Assembly (NCBI RefSeq): GCF_007279655.1
Contig: NZ_QKWN01000015.1
Span: forward strand, 22,954 to 86,953
Direction: 5' to 3'
DNA from: Robertkochia solimangrovi
GTDB lineage: Bacteria > Bacteroidota > Bacteroidia > Flavobacteriales > Flavobacteriaceae
Length of the DNA stretch: 64,000 bases
Made by a program: the position numbers and the translations under genes. Within the stretch, counting starts at the first letter, position 1, and every line of letters starts with the position of its first letter. Under the pieces are notes generated by a model. It was not told the origin of the DNA, ran no database searches, and saw nothing but the letters and a program-made list of their open reading frames with translations. This document shows positions 53,412-63,691 of the stretch, in pieces.

Positions 53412-54026
53412 ATGACTGAACTACAATTGATAAGTGCACTTAAAGATGGAGATCAGGGAGCTTTTAAAAGTCTCTTTGAACGCTATTATCAATTGTTATT
53501 CTCCTATACCAATGCCTATGTTAAAGATAATGACAAATCGGAAGACATTGTACAACAGGCATTTATATCTCTATGGGAACAACGGGAAAATGCAGAAAGG
53601 ATCACCAATTTGAAAGGCTATCTCTCCAGAATATGTTATAATATCTATGTCGATCATTACCGACAAAAAAAGAAGGAACAGGAATTCTTTGATGATCTTA
53701 AATTCCGTGCTTTATCAGCACATCTAGAATCTGATGAAGAAGTTATGGCCGATAAAATCAGGAAACTGAAGTCGGTAATCGCTGAACTTCCGGAACGCTG
53801 CCGTGAGATATTGCTGAAAAATAAAATAGAAGGCCTCAAATACCGTGAGATAGCCGAAGAAATGAACATCTCTGTCAAAACCGTAGAATCACAAATGCGA
53901 ATCGCTTATCAAAAGATCCGGGAAAATTTCAAAGGGGAAAATGAATACCTTCTTTTTCTGCTCCTTCATAAAAGTCCGAAAAATTTTTACCGTAAAGCGT
54001 GCGAAGAACGGGTTGAAAGTTTCTAG
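53412..54026 (+). CDS. ECF sigma-70 factor (unit 3, divergent)
   Basis: The 204-residue product has sigma region 2 (FKSLFERYYQLLFSYTNAYV, then SEDIVQQAFISLWEQ) and region 4 (LPERCREILLKNKIEGLKYREIA, then ISVKTVESQMRIAY). It ends with a basic tail of about 20 residues not seen in the other two sigma factors here. It is transcribed away from fecR and susC. The 125-bp region between the two starts must carry both promoters. Despite the flipped order it is the only sigma gene near this fecR, so it is the likely partner. Confidence 0.93.
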   Translation: MTELQLISALKDGDQGAFKSLFERYYQLLFSYTNAYVKDNDKSEDIVQQAFISLWEQRENAERITNLKGYLSRICYNIYVDHYRQKKKEQEFFDDLKFRALSAHLESDEEVMADKIRKLKSVIAELPERCREILLKNKIEGLKYREIAEEMNISVKTVESQMRIAYQKIRENFKGENEYLLFLLLHKSPKNFYRKACEERVESF

Positions 54027-54062
54027 TGGTAAGTGGTAAATTATAAATGGTTGATTATAATT

Positions 54063-54112
54063 CAAATCTCAATTCATAATTCTTAATTCTTAATTCTTAA
54101 TTCATAACTCTC
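54063..54112. repeat. AT-rich 7-bp tandem repeat
   Basis: Four consecutive TTCTTAA-type units plus flanking ATTCATA variants lie between the convergent sigma and ThiF-like genes. It is a simple slippage repeat with no coding or hairpin signal. Confidence 0.6.
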
Positions 54113-55163
54113 AATTCCCCTCAATGCCCCTTGTAAGATTGAAAAACACTTTATTCCTGTATTTATCTGAAAGCCATTGTATAGCCTGTTCGCTTCGCTT
54201 TCCGCTGGCACAATACACAAGTATATTGTCAAAAGGTTTGAGTTCTTCGTAGCGAACGGATAATTCAGTGAGCGGAATATGATAACCTCCTATACTTTTA
54301 ACTTTGCGTTCTTCTGTTTCCCGGACATCCAGTAAAAAGAATTCTTCAGGTCGCATCTGAAAGGTCTTCAGATCGATTTCCCTGTTTAATGAACACAGAC
54401 TATTTTCAGATACCAATGCTGTAATCTCAATCGACGGATCCTTATGAAAAGTGAATACTTGTTGCTTCATCGTCAACAGATCGATCTTCAAGAGCTTACC
54501 GCACAGAATATCTCCCAGTTCAAGGATCATTTTAAGTACTTCATTCGCCATCAACACCCCCATCATACCCGGTAATACTCCCAGCACCCCTACAGAATTG
54601 CATGCCGGAGTTAACTCAGGATCTCCCCGATCCGGAAAAAGGCATCGATAGGTAGGTCCCCCCTTATAATTGAAGACACTGAGTTGCCCTTCAAATTTAA
54701 ATATCGAAGCCATAACCAAAGGTTTGCCAGAAAGAACCGCAGCATCATTTGCCAGATATTTAGTATTGAAATTATCACTACCATCGATGAGAATATCATA
54801 TCCCTCAAGTAGGTCAAGTGCATTATCAGATTGAAATTTTACAGGATAAGGAATAATAGAGACCTCAGGATTTAATTCGCTTAAACGTGATGCTGCAACG
54901 TTCACTTTAAGCTTACCGATTTCGGAAGTGGAAAACAGCACCTGACGTTGCAGGTTGCTCAGGGATACAACATCATTATCCACAATGCCTATGGTACCCA
55001 CTCCAGCTGCAACCAGATATTGAAGTAAGGGACAACCGAGTCCGCCGGCCCCGATCACCAATATTTTCGAAGCTGTGATCTTCTGCTGACCTGCATATCC
55101 TATTTCATTCAACTTGATATGGCGGGAATAGCGCTCGTTTAAAGATGTCTTTTCTAACTCCAT
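54111..55163 (-). CDS. thiF: ThiF/MoeB-type adenylyltransferase with C-terminal rhodanese domain
   Basis: The E1-like domain (about 1-240) has the ATP-binding loop ILVIGAGGLGCPLLQYL, then NLQRQ and the active Cys region LTPACNSVGVLGVLPG. A rhodanese domain follows (about 255-350), with its Cys in ILVYCASGKRSEQA. It should adenylate the C-terminal Gly-Gly of ThiS, and the rhodanese part could pass on sulfur. The zinc-binding CxxC pairs of MoeB/ThiF are not evident. Start: the ATG at 55163 overlaps the thiH end by 10 bp and gives [16 protein letters not shown], the usual N-terminus; the ATG at 55184 is an alternative. It is the last gene of the thiamine operon. Confidence 0.88.
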   Translation of the reverse strand: MELEKTSLNERYSRHIKLNEIGYAGQQKITASKILVIGAGGLGCPLLQYLVAAGVGTIGIVDNDVVSLSNLQRQVLFSTSEIGKLKVNVAASRLSELNPEVSIIPYPVKFQSDNALDLLEGYDILIDGSDNFNTKYLANDAAVLSGKPLVMASIFKFEGQLSVFNYKGGPTYRCLFPDRGDPELTPACNSVGVLGVLPGMMGVLMANEVLKMILELGDILCGKLLKIDLLTMKQQVFTFHKDPSIEITALVSENSLCSLNREIDLKTFQMRPEEFFLLDVRETEERKVKSIGGYHIPLTELSVRYEELKPFDNILVYCASGKRSEQAIQWLSDKYRNKVFFNLTRGIEGN

Positions 55164-56266
55164 GATCCTTCCCAATCTTTCCAAACAGGTTCCAGTCCTT
55201 GCTGCTTTAACATATCGGCGATCATTTCCACCGAACGTTCATCCGAAATTTCAAATTGCTCAAGCGATTCAGGGGCTACTACATACCCTCCCGGATTCGT
55301 CTTAGATTCAGCGCTCATAGAAGTAATTCCCAGGTTTACTACATGATCCCTGAAGATCTCCCGTTCACGGGTTGATAGTGAAAGCTCCACATCACCATCG
55401 ATAATGCGATAAGCACAGATCAATTGAACAAGATCTGCATCGGTCATTTCAACTTTTGGATCAAGTCCTCCGCTAAATGGTCTTAATCGCGGAAAAGAGA
55501 TCGAATACCGGGTTTTCCAGTAGGTCTTTTGCAGGTACTTCAAATGTAAAGCCGTAAGGAAACTGTCTGCCCGCCAGTCTTCCAAACCGAATAGAGCACC
55601 CAATCCGATCTTATGAATACCTGCCCTACCCAATCGATCCGGTGTTTCCAATCGATAATCAAAATTTGATTTCTTCCCTTTGGGGTGGTGCATCTTATAA
55701 GTCTCCCTGTGATAAGTCTCCTGATACACCAGGGTTGCGTAGAGTCCGGCACTGATTAAACGTTCATATTCATCCTGATCCAAGGGCTGTACTTCCATTG
55801 AAATATTGGCAAAGTGTGGTTTCAAAAGTCGGATAGCGTTGCACAGATACTCAACCCCTACCGTTCGGTTCGCTTCTCCGGTCACCAGTAAGATATGCTG
55901 ATAGCCTTTTGCTTTCAAAAAACGAGCCTCCTTTAAGATCTCTTCATCCGTGAGGGTTCTTCGCGGAATCTTATTGGTAAGACTGAACCCGCAATAGGTG
56001 CAGATGTTCTGACACTCGTTACTCAGATAAAGCGGTGCATACATCTGCATGGTATTCCCATAGCGCCTGCGGGTAAGCTGCTGGCTCCTCATCGCCATCT
56101 GTTCGAGAAATGGTTTGGCTGCCGGTGATATCAAGGCCTTTAGCTCTTCAAGTCCGGGGTTTGCACTATTCAGGGCTTGCCTTACTTCGCCCGCCGACTT
56201 ATTCATGATCTCCTCCAATATGTCATCCCATTGGTACTGGTCGAGTATCAATTTGAAACTATTCAT
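55154..56266 (-). CDS. thiH: 2-iminoacetate synthase (tyrosine lyase), radical SAM
   Basis: The 370-residue product has the radical SAM cluster motif [11 protein letters not shown] (CxxxCxxC) near residue 85. It continues with [12 protein letters not shown] and the C-terminal ThiH/BATS region. It cleaves tyrosine to dehydroglycine, which ThiG uses to build the thiazole. Anaerobes and many Bacteroidota use this route instead of ThiO glycine oxidase, and no thiO is present here. It overlaps thiG by 8 bp and the thiF-like gene by about 10 bp, so the three are tightly coupled. Confidence 0.95.
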   Translation of the reverse strand: MNSFKLILDQYQWDDILEEIMNKSAGEVRQALNSANPGLEELKALISPAAKPFLEQMAMRSQQLTRRRYGNTMQMYAPLYLSNECQNICTYCGFSLTNKIPRRTLTDEEILKEARFLKAKGYQHILLVTGEANRTVGVEYLCNAIRLLKPHFANISMEVQPLDQDEYERLISAGLYATLVYQETYHRETYKMHHPKGKKSNFDYRLETPDRLGRAGIHKIGLGALFGLEDWRADSFLTALHLKYLQKTYWKTRYSISFPRLRPFSGGLDPKVEMTDADLVQLICAYRIIDGDVELSLSTREREIFRDHVVNLGITSMSAESKTNPGGYVVAPESLEQFEISDERSVEMIADMLKQQGLEPVWKDWEGSWS

Positions 56267-57032
56267 ACAGAAACTGAGTTAAAGGACTACTGGCTGCAGC
56301 CTGATTATTTATTCCTCCAAGTTTTGCTTCAAAGGCCATCCTACCTGAGATCACGGCCATTTTAAAGGCTGATGCCATTTTCACAGGGTCGGATGAAACC
56401 GCAATTGCGGTATTGACCAATACGGCATCAGCACCGATCTCCATTGCTTGTGCCGCATGGGAAGGACTCCCGATACCGGCATCTACAACAACCGGCACAT
56501 TGCTTTGTTCGATAATGATCTCCAGGAAATCAAGGGTTCTCAAGCCCTTATTTGTTCCGATTGGAGCTCCCAGGGGCATCACACATTGGGCACCTACTTC
56601 CTCAAGTCTTTTGCATAATACCGGATCAGCATGGATGTACGGCATCACTACGAAACCAAGCTTCACCAATTCTTCACATGCTTTAAGTGTCTCTACCGGA
56701 TCCGGAAGCAAATATTTAGGATCGGGATGAATCTCAACCTTTACCCAGTTCGTGCCCAGAGCCTCTTGTGCCATTCGGGCCGCAAATACTGCTTCCTCAG
56801 CGGTACGAACCCCAGATGTATTCGGCAATAAAGATACTTGCTCAATACCAAGATGTAAGAGCAGATCATCTTCAGGACTTCCGGCCTCCACCCGCTTGAG
56901 TGCAACAGTTACCAATTCGCTTTCAGAACTGATCACAGCTTCTCTCATTTCCTGACTGTTTCTGAATTTTCCCGTACCCATAAAAAGGCGGGAATTAAAT
57001 GTTTTATTCGCTATTTTTAAAACTGACTCCAT
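56259..57032 (-). CDS. thiG: Thiazole synthase
   Basis: The 257-residue TIM-barrel protein shows FMGTGKFRN near the start and VALKRVEAG with the Lys that forms a Schiff base with deoxyxylulose phosphate. [24 protein letters not shown] and the C-terminal AFEAKLGG are also family hallmarks. It condenses DXP, dehydroglycine from ThiH and sulfur from ThiS thiocarboxylate to the thiazole phosphate. It overlaps thiE by 16 bp and thiH by 8 bp. Confidence 0.96.
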   Translation of the reverse strand: MESVLKIANKTFNSRLFMGTGKFRNSQEMREAVISSESELVTVALKRVEAGSPEDDLLLHLGIEQVSLLPNTSGVRTAEEAVFAARMAQEALGTNWVKVEIHPDPKYLLPDPVETLKACEELVKLGFVVMPYIHADPVLCKRLEEVGAQCVMPLGAPIGTNKGLRTLDFLEIIIEQSNVPVVVDAGIGSPSHAAQAMEIGADAVLVNTAIAVSSDPVKMASAFKMAVISGRMAFEAKLGGINNQAAASSPLTQFLYE

Positions 57033-57664
57033 ATGCTTTCTTTTTCGAATGTTCTGTTGATTTGATCTATACGTTCGGATGGGAAATCTGATTCAGTAAG
57101 CCATCCGGAAACGGCAACCCCATGTAAGCCTGCCCTATATAAATCTTGAAGATCTGCAGCAATGATTCCACCGATCGCAATGATCGGTAGCGATCCACCA
57201 TCCTGCCTGTACTCCTGTAGTAGTTTTCGATAGCCTGAGATTCCAAGTACCGGACTCAATTTTTTTTTGGTAGTCGTAAATCGCAGTGGACCAAGTCCTA
57301 TATAATCAACACCGGCAAGCTGTAAACGAATACAATCTTCCAGGGTATTTGCCGTACCTCCTATAATAAATCCGGATACCAGAATTTTTCTTGCTACTTT
57401 CGGATCGGTATCCGAACTACCGAGATGTACGCCATCCGCACCCACTTTTGCTGCGATCGACACATGATCATTGATGATGATCGTAGCTCCAGCATTCCTG
57501 CAAAGTTTTACTGCTGCCCTTGCCGTATCCTCAATAATTTCAATCGGGTAATCCTTTAAACGTAACTGCACCCATTTACACCCGGCATCGAGCATTCTCC
57601 CGATATTTTCCAGATGAAGGGCCGACGACTCGCCCTGACTGATATAATGTAATTTTGCGATCAT
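57017..57664 (-). CDS. thiE: Thiamine-phosphate synthase
   Basis: The 215-residue TIM-barrel product keeps the ThiE motifs: [26 protein letters not shown], a shifted GGTAN in place of GxSxH and [15 protein letters not shown], with the TxTK phosphate-binding loop. AIGGI closes the set. It joins HMP-PP and thiazole phosphate to thiamine phosphate. Compared with the other ThiE/TenI-like gene in this operon (58409-58990), this one has the TTTKK loop and is the better candidate for the true synthase. It overlaps thiD by 4 bp. Confidence 0.9.
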   Translation of the reverse strand: MIAKLHYISQGESSALHLENIGRMLDAGCKWVQLRLKDYPIEIIEDTARAAVKLCRNAGATIIINDHVSIAAKVGADGVHLGSSDTDPKVARKILVSGFIIGGTANTLEDCIRLQLAGVDYIGLGPLRFTTTKKKLSPVLGISGYRKLLQEYRQDGGSLPIIAIGGIIAADLQDLYRAGLHGVAVSGWLTESDFPSERIDQINRTFEKESIWSQF

Positions 57665-58425
57665 AAATGATATCCTGTTAATGATGGGTGACTACTCAGA
57701 AATCTTTCAGTAAAGTCTTTTGCCAACCTGGATGCGGTCAAAAAATCACCTCCTGTTGCAAGTCCACAAGTCAATGCTGAAGACAACACGCATCCGCTTC
57801 CATGCTTTGGCGGAAGTATTCTTTCCTCTCCGGAGATCTTATAAGTCGATCCCCCTTTAAGATGTAGTACATCTGTTCCTTTTTCTGTTTCACTATGTCC
57901 TCCTTTGAGATAACAATGCGTAAATCTGGTTACATATTTCATGCCCTCTGAGACTGAAGAAGAGGATGCGAATTGTCGGATCTCCGGAATATTTGGAGTG
58001 ATCATGGTGATCTTTTTCAGTACCTCCGGCAAATAGGGATCCTGCAGCATCTCATCTTTGGTGAAACGGTAATCAGTACTCGAACTGATCACAGGATCCC
58101 AGACAACCGGGATCTCGGGTTCGGTAATCCGGATCTGATCGAGAATTTTGTCGAGTAAGGCAAGATTCTGAACAATACCGATCTTAATTGCCTTGATCTT
58201 GTTACAGTTAAGCAGTACTTTCAATTGTTTCAAAACGGTATGATCGGGAATCCAGTCACAGCAAAAGAATTCTTCAGGTGTCTGAATAGTATTTGCGGTT
58301 AAGACACCGGTTCCATAACACCCCAGAGAATTTACAGTTTTGATATCTGCGAGCATACCCGCTCCCCCCGAAGGATCAAAACCTGAGACACAAAGCACCA
58401 TTGCTCGGTTAAAAGATGTTTTCAC
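57661..58425 (-). CDS. thiD: Hydroxymethylpyrimidine (phosphate) kinase
   Basis: The 254-residue ribokinase-fold protein has the N-terminal SGFDPSGGAGMLADIKT motif and VVWDPVISSS. Its C-terminal ATP/anion-hole motif is PKHGSGCVLSSALTC. It phosphorylates HMP and HMP-P to HMP-PP for ThiE. It overlaps the TenI-like gene by 17 bp and thiE by 4 bp. Identity is well supported by motif order and operon context. Confidence 0.94.
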   Translation of the reverse strand: MKTSFNRAMVLCVSGFDPSGGAGMLADIKTVNSLGCYGTGVLTANTIQTPEEFFCCDWIPDHTVLKQLKVLLNCNKIKAIKIGIVQNLALLDKILDQIRITEPEIPVVWDPVISSSTDYRFTKDEMLQDPYLPEVLKKITMITPNIPEIRQFASSSSVSEGMKYVTRFTHCYLKGGHSETEKGTDVLHLKGGSTYKISGEERILPPKHGSGCVLSSALTCGLATGGDFLTASRLAKDFTERFLSSHPSLTGYHL

Positions 58426-58990
58426 TGGCTTCTCTAATTTTTATAAATTCTTTTATCGGGTCTTCCCTATTCCATATGCTTCCTAATACCCCAGCTCCCG
58501 AATATCCCATTCGAGGTAGAGCTCCAACATTTTCCGCGGTAATTCCCCCTAAAGCAAAAACCGGCAAAGGAGGATCCGATAGATGAAATTTCCTTCCGTG
58601 ATATTTATCCTTCGAAATGGAATCAAAAACCGGACTCAGAAAAGCGTAATCGAATGTGGTTACTTTTTCCAGAGAATCCGGATCATGAACCGCGGTACTG
58701 ATCAATCCGCCCGTCATCTCAAAAGGGTATACTTCGGGTAAATCCGAATTTCGCATGGATTCCTTGAGATGTCTGCCACCCAGGTTGAATTCCTCTAACA
58801 GGTCAAAGTGATCTTGTATTACCATTCTGGTATGGAATTCCGCATCAAATCCCTGTAGCCATTCGCGCAACCCTTCTCTGTTCATACCTGGTTTACGAAC
58901 ATGCAAACGGGATAGTCCTTCCCGAAACATTTCCTGCAAAAGGACCATCTCATTTTTTATACCTATCTCCTGTGTTATTAGGATGATCAT
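58409..58990 (-). CDS. ThiE/TenI-like protein, probable thiazole tautomerase
   Basis: The 193-residue product is a short TIM-barrel ThiE relative: LHVRKPG, VIQDHFDL, GGRHLKES, ISTAVHDP and FALGGITAENV are visible. Its phosphate loop reads AFLSPVFDSISKDKYHG, the TenI form, not the TxTK loop of ThiE. TenI in Bacillus aromatises the thiazole product of ThiG. A duplicated ThiE/TenI gene between thiC and thiD is common in Bacteroidota thiamine operons. It may be annotated as a thiamine phosphate synthase; the motif evidence favours TenI. It starts 3 bp after thiC. Confidence 0.82.
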   Translation of the reverse strand: MIILITQEIGIKNEMVLLQEMFREGLSRLHVRKPGMNREGLREWLQGFDAEFHTRMVIQDHFDLLEEFNLGGRHLKESMRNSDLPEVYPFEMTGGLISTAVHDPDSLEKVTTFDYAFLSPVFDSISKDKYHGRKFHLSDPPLPVFALGGITAENVGALPRMGYSGAGVLGSIWNREDPIKEFIKIREASENIF

Positions 58991-58993
58991 GAT

Positions 58994-60862
<1,869 letters not shown>

Positions 60863-60888
60863 TTACGCGTTTTTAAATGCTGTAACCG

Positions 60889-61092
60889 TCAACCTCCCTG
60901 AGTAGCCTGAATAATGACCACGTTATTTCCGTCGGCAAGCCGATATTTCTGCCATAACGACCGGGTGATGATCTCTTCATCAACAGCGATGGCGACTCCT
61001 CTTGAAGTCATTGAAAGTACGGAAAGAAGTTCCTCAAGATTCAGAGAACCCTCGAATGAATGGGATTGATTGTTTACGTTTACAGTTATCAT
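60889..61092 (-). CDS. thiS: Sulfur carrier protein ThiS
   Basis: The 67-residue product is a small beta-grasp protein ending in QATQGG; the final Gly-Gly is adenylated by ThiF and thiocarboxylated. It opens with MITVNVNNQSHSFEG, as in ThiS. It is the first gene of the operon, about 110 bp after the riboswitch aptamer. Confidence 0.93.
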   Translation of the reverse strand: MITVNVNNQSHSFEGSLNLEELLSVLSMTSRGVAIAVDEEIITRSLWQKYRLADGNNVVIIQATQGG

Positions 61093-61202
61093 AATTTTTA
61101 AAATTTTAATAGCTGTAAACTTTTAGGGAATTGTTCCTGTAGAAAAGTGATACAATTACTGATACGTTTATTAAGTAAAACAAAAACAGCAAAAGATCGG
61201 TT

Positions 61203-61285
61203 AACTTTTCCCTTCGCAGGTATTATCCTGGATCAGGTTCAAAGGGTATTATCTCAGCCGGACTTAACCGACACCCCTAAAGTTT
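61203..61285 (-). promoter_or_regulatory. TPP riboswitch (THI element)
   Basis: On the minus strand the conserved TPP aptamer core is easily read: GGGGTG near the 5' end, CTGAGA, ACCC, GAACCTGATC and GGATAATACCTGCG, then GGGAA. The closing P1 stem is AACTTT (61280-61285) with AAAGTT (61203-61208). It lies upstream of thiS in the leader of the whole operon and should switch it off when TPP is plentiful. I see no strong terminator downstream, so control may be at translation of thiS or by another fold. Confidence 0.97.
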
Positions 61286-61292
61286 ACGATGT

Positions 61293-61300
61293 CAAATATA
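61293..61300 (-). promoter_or_regulatory. Promoter -7 element of the thiamine operon
   Basis: TATATTTG on the minus strand is a perfect match to the flavobacterial TAnnTTTG box. It ends 7 bp before the riboswitch P1 stem, so transcription would start almost at the aptamer. The -33 side is weak (GTT at 61318-61320). Confidence 0.6.
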
Positions 61301-61323
61301 AAATAAAAACATGGAATAACATA

Positions 61324-61413
61324 GTGACAATGATGACAATGGTGACACAAGTGACATTGGTGACACAAGTGACATTGGTGATACTGGTGGCACTAGTGGC
61401 ATTAGTGATCCTA
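61324..61413. repeat. 9-bp-period minisatellite (long copy)
   Basis: Ten near-perfect 9-bp units follow each other: GTGACAATG, ATGACAATG, GTGACACAA, GTGACATTG, GTGACACAA, GTGACATTG, GTGATACTG, GTGGCACTA, GTGGCATTA, GTGATCCTA. An 18-bp higher-order period is visible in the middle. It sits between the Nramp gene's stop and the thiamine promoter. GTGATACTG is shared exactly with the short copy at 41551. Confidence 0.75.
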
Positions 61414-61429
61414 ATACAACTGGGGATGA

Positions 61430-63322
61430 TCAGGTTATAAAAACCGGAATTTTAACTTTATGCCGAACCCGGTTGACGGTGGTACCGAAGATCAGGTCGG
61501 TGATGTTATCGTGACCATGGCGACCCATGATCAGGAGGTCGATCTTATTTTCCGGAGCGTTCACCACAGCTGCGATCGCCTTGGAAGGTTTACCGAATTC
61601 AAGAATGCCCTTCGCCTGACTTCCGTTTCGTTCGAATTCCTGTACATAGGCATTGAGCATTTCAAGGTCCTTCTCGGTTTCGAGATCATCGATCTGCTTC
61701 CCATATACAAGAGCACCGGCAGTTTCTACCACATGAATTAAATGGTAGGTTGCATCAGTACCTCCCAGACGAAAAGCGGTGGTCAAACTCTTCTTATCAG
61801 AATCTGTAAAATCGATGGCAATAGCGATCTGTTTGTAGAACCGATCGGTCCTGGTCAGGGAAATATCAACCGGATAGCTATGGGGTATACCGGATGGACG
61901 CATTACGTATCCTTTAGAACGTAACCAGGGCATAAAGGTGATGTATAATAACAGCACTACAGCGCCGATCACTAAAGGAAGAACGATCGCATAGATCCAG
62001 ATCGGATCCTCCGAATTTTGAATCCACCCTATCATTTCATCGAAGACCAACTTGGCATTGAGTCCGACGATCACAAGGGTAACGAGCCAGGAAACTATTC
62101 TTGTGGGCCATTTGATCTCGAATCCGTTCATCAGATTCTTGTCGCTTACGAAATGGATCAGTGGGATCATGGCGAATCCGAGTTGCAGGCTGAGTACTAC
62201 TTGGCTTAATACAAGCAGTTCTCCCGTCGAATCTGGTCCGAACCACAATATGGTAATCAAAGCCGGAACTATCGCCAGCAAACGCGTGATTAGACGCCTT
62301 ACCCAGGGTTGTATCCGGAGATTGAGATAACCTTCCATCACGATCTGGCCGGCAAGAGTTCCGGTAAGCGTTGAACTTTGACCAGCTGCAATCAGGGCAA
62401 GGGCAAAAAGTATGGGAGCCCATTTGGTTCCAAGAAGATTATGCAGTAATTGATGCGCATCCTGAATTTCCGCCACTTCGAAATGACCGCTGTTATAAAA
62501 GACAGCTGCTGCAAGGATGAGGATGGCCGCATTGACAAAGAAAGCCAGGTTGAGTGCAATCGCGGAATCTATAAAATTAAAACGAATCGCCTGCCGTATT
62601 CCGGAACGGTTATGTTCGAACTTCCTGGATTGCACCAGGGAAGAATGCAGGTAAAGGTTATGCGGCATTACGGTGGCTCCGATGATTCCAATTGCGATAT
62701 ACAATGCGCCGTCATCGGGTAACGTCGGCACAAATCCCGTTACCAGCTCAGACATATCCGGTTTTGCCAGGATCATTTCTACCACAAAGCAAAGTCCGAT
62801 CACCGAGATCAGCGCAATGATAAAAGCCTCCATCTTACGCATTCCTTTACTGATGAGGAAAAGTAAGATAAAGCTATCGAAGACGGTTAAGCAAACACCC
62901 CAGATCAATGGAATATCGAAAAGTAGCTGGAGTCCGATAGCCATCCCGATCACCTCGGCAAGGTCACAGGCAGCGATAGCGATCTCCGCGAGGAAATACA
63001 GGAAAAAATTCACGACTGGCGGATAGGTCTCTGCAGAAGCCTGAGCCAGGTCACGTCCGCGAACAATTCCCAGTCGGGCGCTAAGACTTTGCAGTAAGAG
63101 TGCCATGATATTCGACATGAGTAAGACCCAGATAAGCGCATAACCATATCGACTCCCACCGGCCAGATCGGTAGCCCAGTTTCCGGGATCCATATAACCG
63201 ACACTGATGAGGTATGCCGGACCTAAAAAAGCGAGTATACGTCCGAACCGGGATCGTTTCCCAGAGGTATCTACCGATTCATGAACTTCATCTAACGAGC
63301 GATGGTGATGAGTTTTACGCAT
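61430..63322 (-). CDS. Nramp-family metal transporter fused to a universal stress protein domain
   Basis: The 630-residue product has 11 or so membrane helices with the Nramp metal-site motifs: DPGNW in helix 1 (SVGYMDPGNWATDLAGGS) and MPHN in helix 6 (GATVMPHNLYLHS). This transports Mn(II) or Fe(II) with protons. From about residue 490 a cytoplasmic universal stress domain follows, starting IAIAIDFTDSDKKSL. It has the ATP-type motif GxxG-9x-GT in MGRHGHDNITDLIFGTTVNR. The ATG at 63322 is preferred; the frame is open to a TTG at 63361. The N-terminal His-rich patch (KTHHHRS) could bind metal. No metal-responsive regulator gene is visible nearby. Confidence 0.92.
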   Translation of the reverse strand: MRKTHHHRSLDEVHESVDTSGKRSRFGRILAFLGPAYLISVGYMDPGNWATDLAGGSRYGYALIWVLLMSNIMALLLQSLSARLGIVRGRDLAQASAETYPPVVNFFLYFLAEIAIAACDLAEVIGMAIGLQLLFDIPLIWGVCLTVFDSFILLFLISKGMRKMEAFIIALISVIGLCFVVEMILAKPDMSELVTGFVPTLPDDGALYIAIGIIGATVMPHNLYLHSSLVQSRKFEHNRSGIRQAIRFNFIDSAIALNLAFFVNAAILILAAAVFYNSGHFEVAEIQDAHQLLHNLLGTKWAPILFALALIAAGQSSTLTGTLAGQIVMEGYLNLRIQPWVRRLITRLLAIVPALITILWFGPDSTGELLVLSQVVLSLQLGFAMIPLIHFVSDKNLMNGFEIKWPTRIVSWLVTLVIVGLNAKLVFDEMIGWIQNSEDPIWIYAIVLPLVIGAVVLLLYITFMPWLRSKGYVMRPSGIPHSYPVDISLTRTDRFYKQIAIAIDFTDSDKKSLTTAFRLGGTDATYHLIHVVETAGALVYGKQIDDLETEKDLEMLNAYVQEFERNGSQAKGILEFGKPSKAIAAVVNAPENKIDLLIMGRHGHDNITDLIFGTTVNRVRHKVKIPVFIT

Positions 63323-63487
63323 AGGTTTTGGTTGGTAATAATGCAATCGCTTACCTAACAAAAGTAATTGAAGTCACTGACATGATGGTAATTATGAAAT
63401 ATTTTTCTCAAAACCAGAACTAAAGAACTGATTTTTAATCAATTAATTTCTTAAATTGAAATGGTTTCATTTTTTTTGAAATTTATA

Positions 63488-63518
63488 TTGTGCGGTTCGA
63501 ATATGGTCTTTATATTTG
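63488..63518 (+). promoter_or_regulatory. Strong flavobacterial promoter for tRNA-Arg
   Basis: TTG (63488-63490) and TATATTTG (63511-63518) with a 20-bp spacer match the Bacteroidota consensus very well. The tRNA begins about 50 bp downstream. The rest of the 63323-63570 gap is AT-rich with no gene. Confidence 0.75.
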
Positions 63519-63570
63519 CACCGCTTTACAAATAAAGCATGTGAGGTTAAAGCTAGCCTTTAATCGAACT

Positions 63571-63644
63571 GGTCGAGTAGCTCAGCTGGATAGAGCATCT
63601 GCCTTCTAAGCAGACGGTCACAGGTTCGAATCCTGTCTCGATCA
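63571..63644 (+). tRNA. tRNA-Arg (anticodon UCU)
   Basis: The 74-nt cloverleaf is complete: acceptor GGTCGAG with CTCGATC, D-arm GCTC/GAGC, anticodon stem TCTGC/GCAGA with loop CTTCTAA (anticodon TCT), variable CGGTC and T-arm ACAGG-TTCGAAT-CCTGT. The discriminator is A and CCA is not encoded. It reads AGA (and possibly AGG) arginine codons. Confidence 0.97.
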
Positions 63645-63655
63645 CATCACTCAAA

Positions 63656-63688
63656 AAAGCCGGTGCGGATGCACCGGCTTTTTTTTGT
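63656..63688 (+). terminator. Terminator of tRNA-Arg
   Basis: AAGCCGGTGC and GCACCGGCTT form a perfect 10-bp stem with a GGAT loop, followed by a run of eight Ts including the last two of the stem. It lies 11 bp after the tRNA. Confidence 0.95.
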
Positions 63689-63691
63689 TCT

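Noticed and set aside
61147..61440. 97-residue plus-strand frame
   Set aside because: It reads the TPP riboswitch antisense and then the 9-bp repeats, giving a Val-Thr-rich low-complexity peptide.
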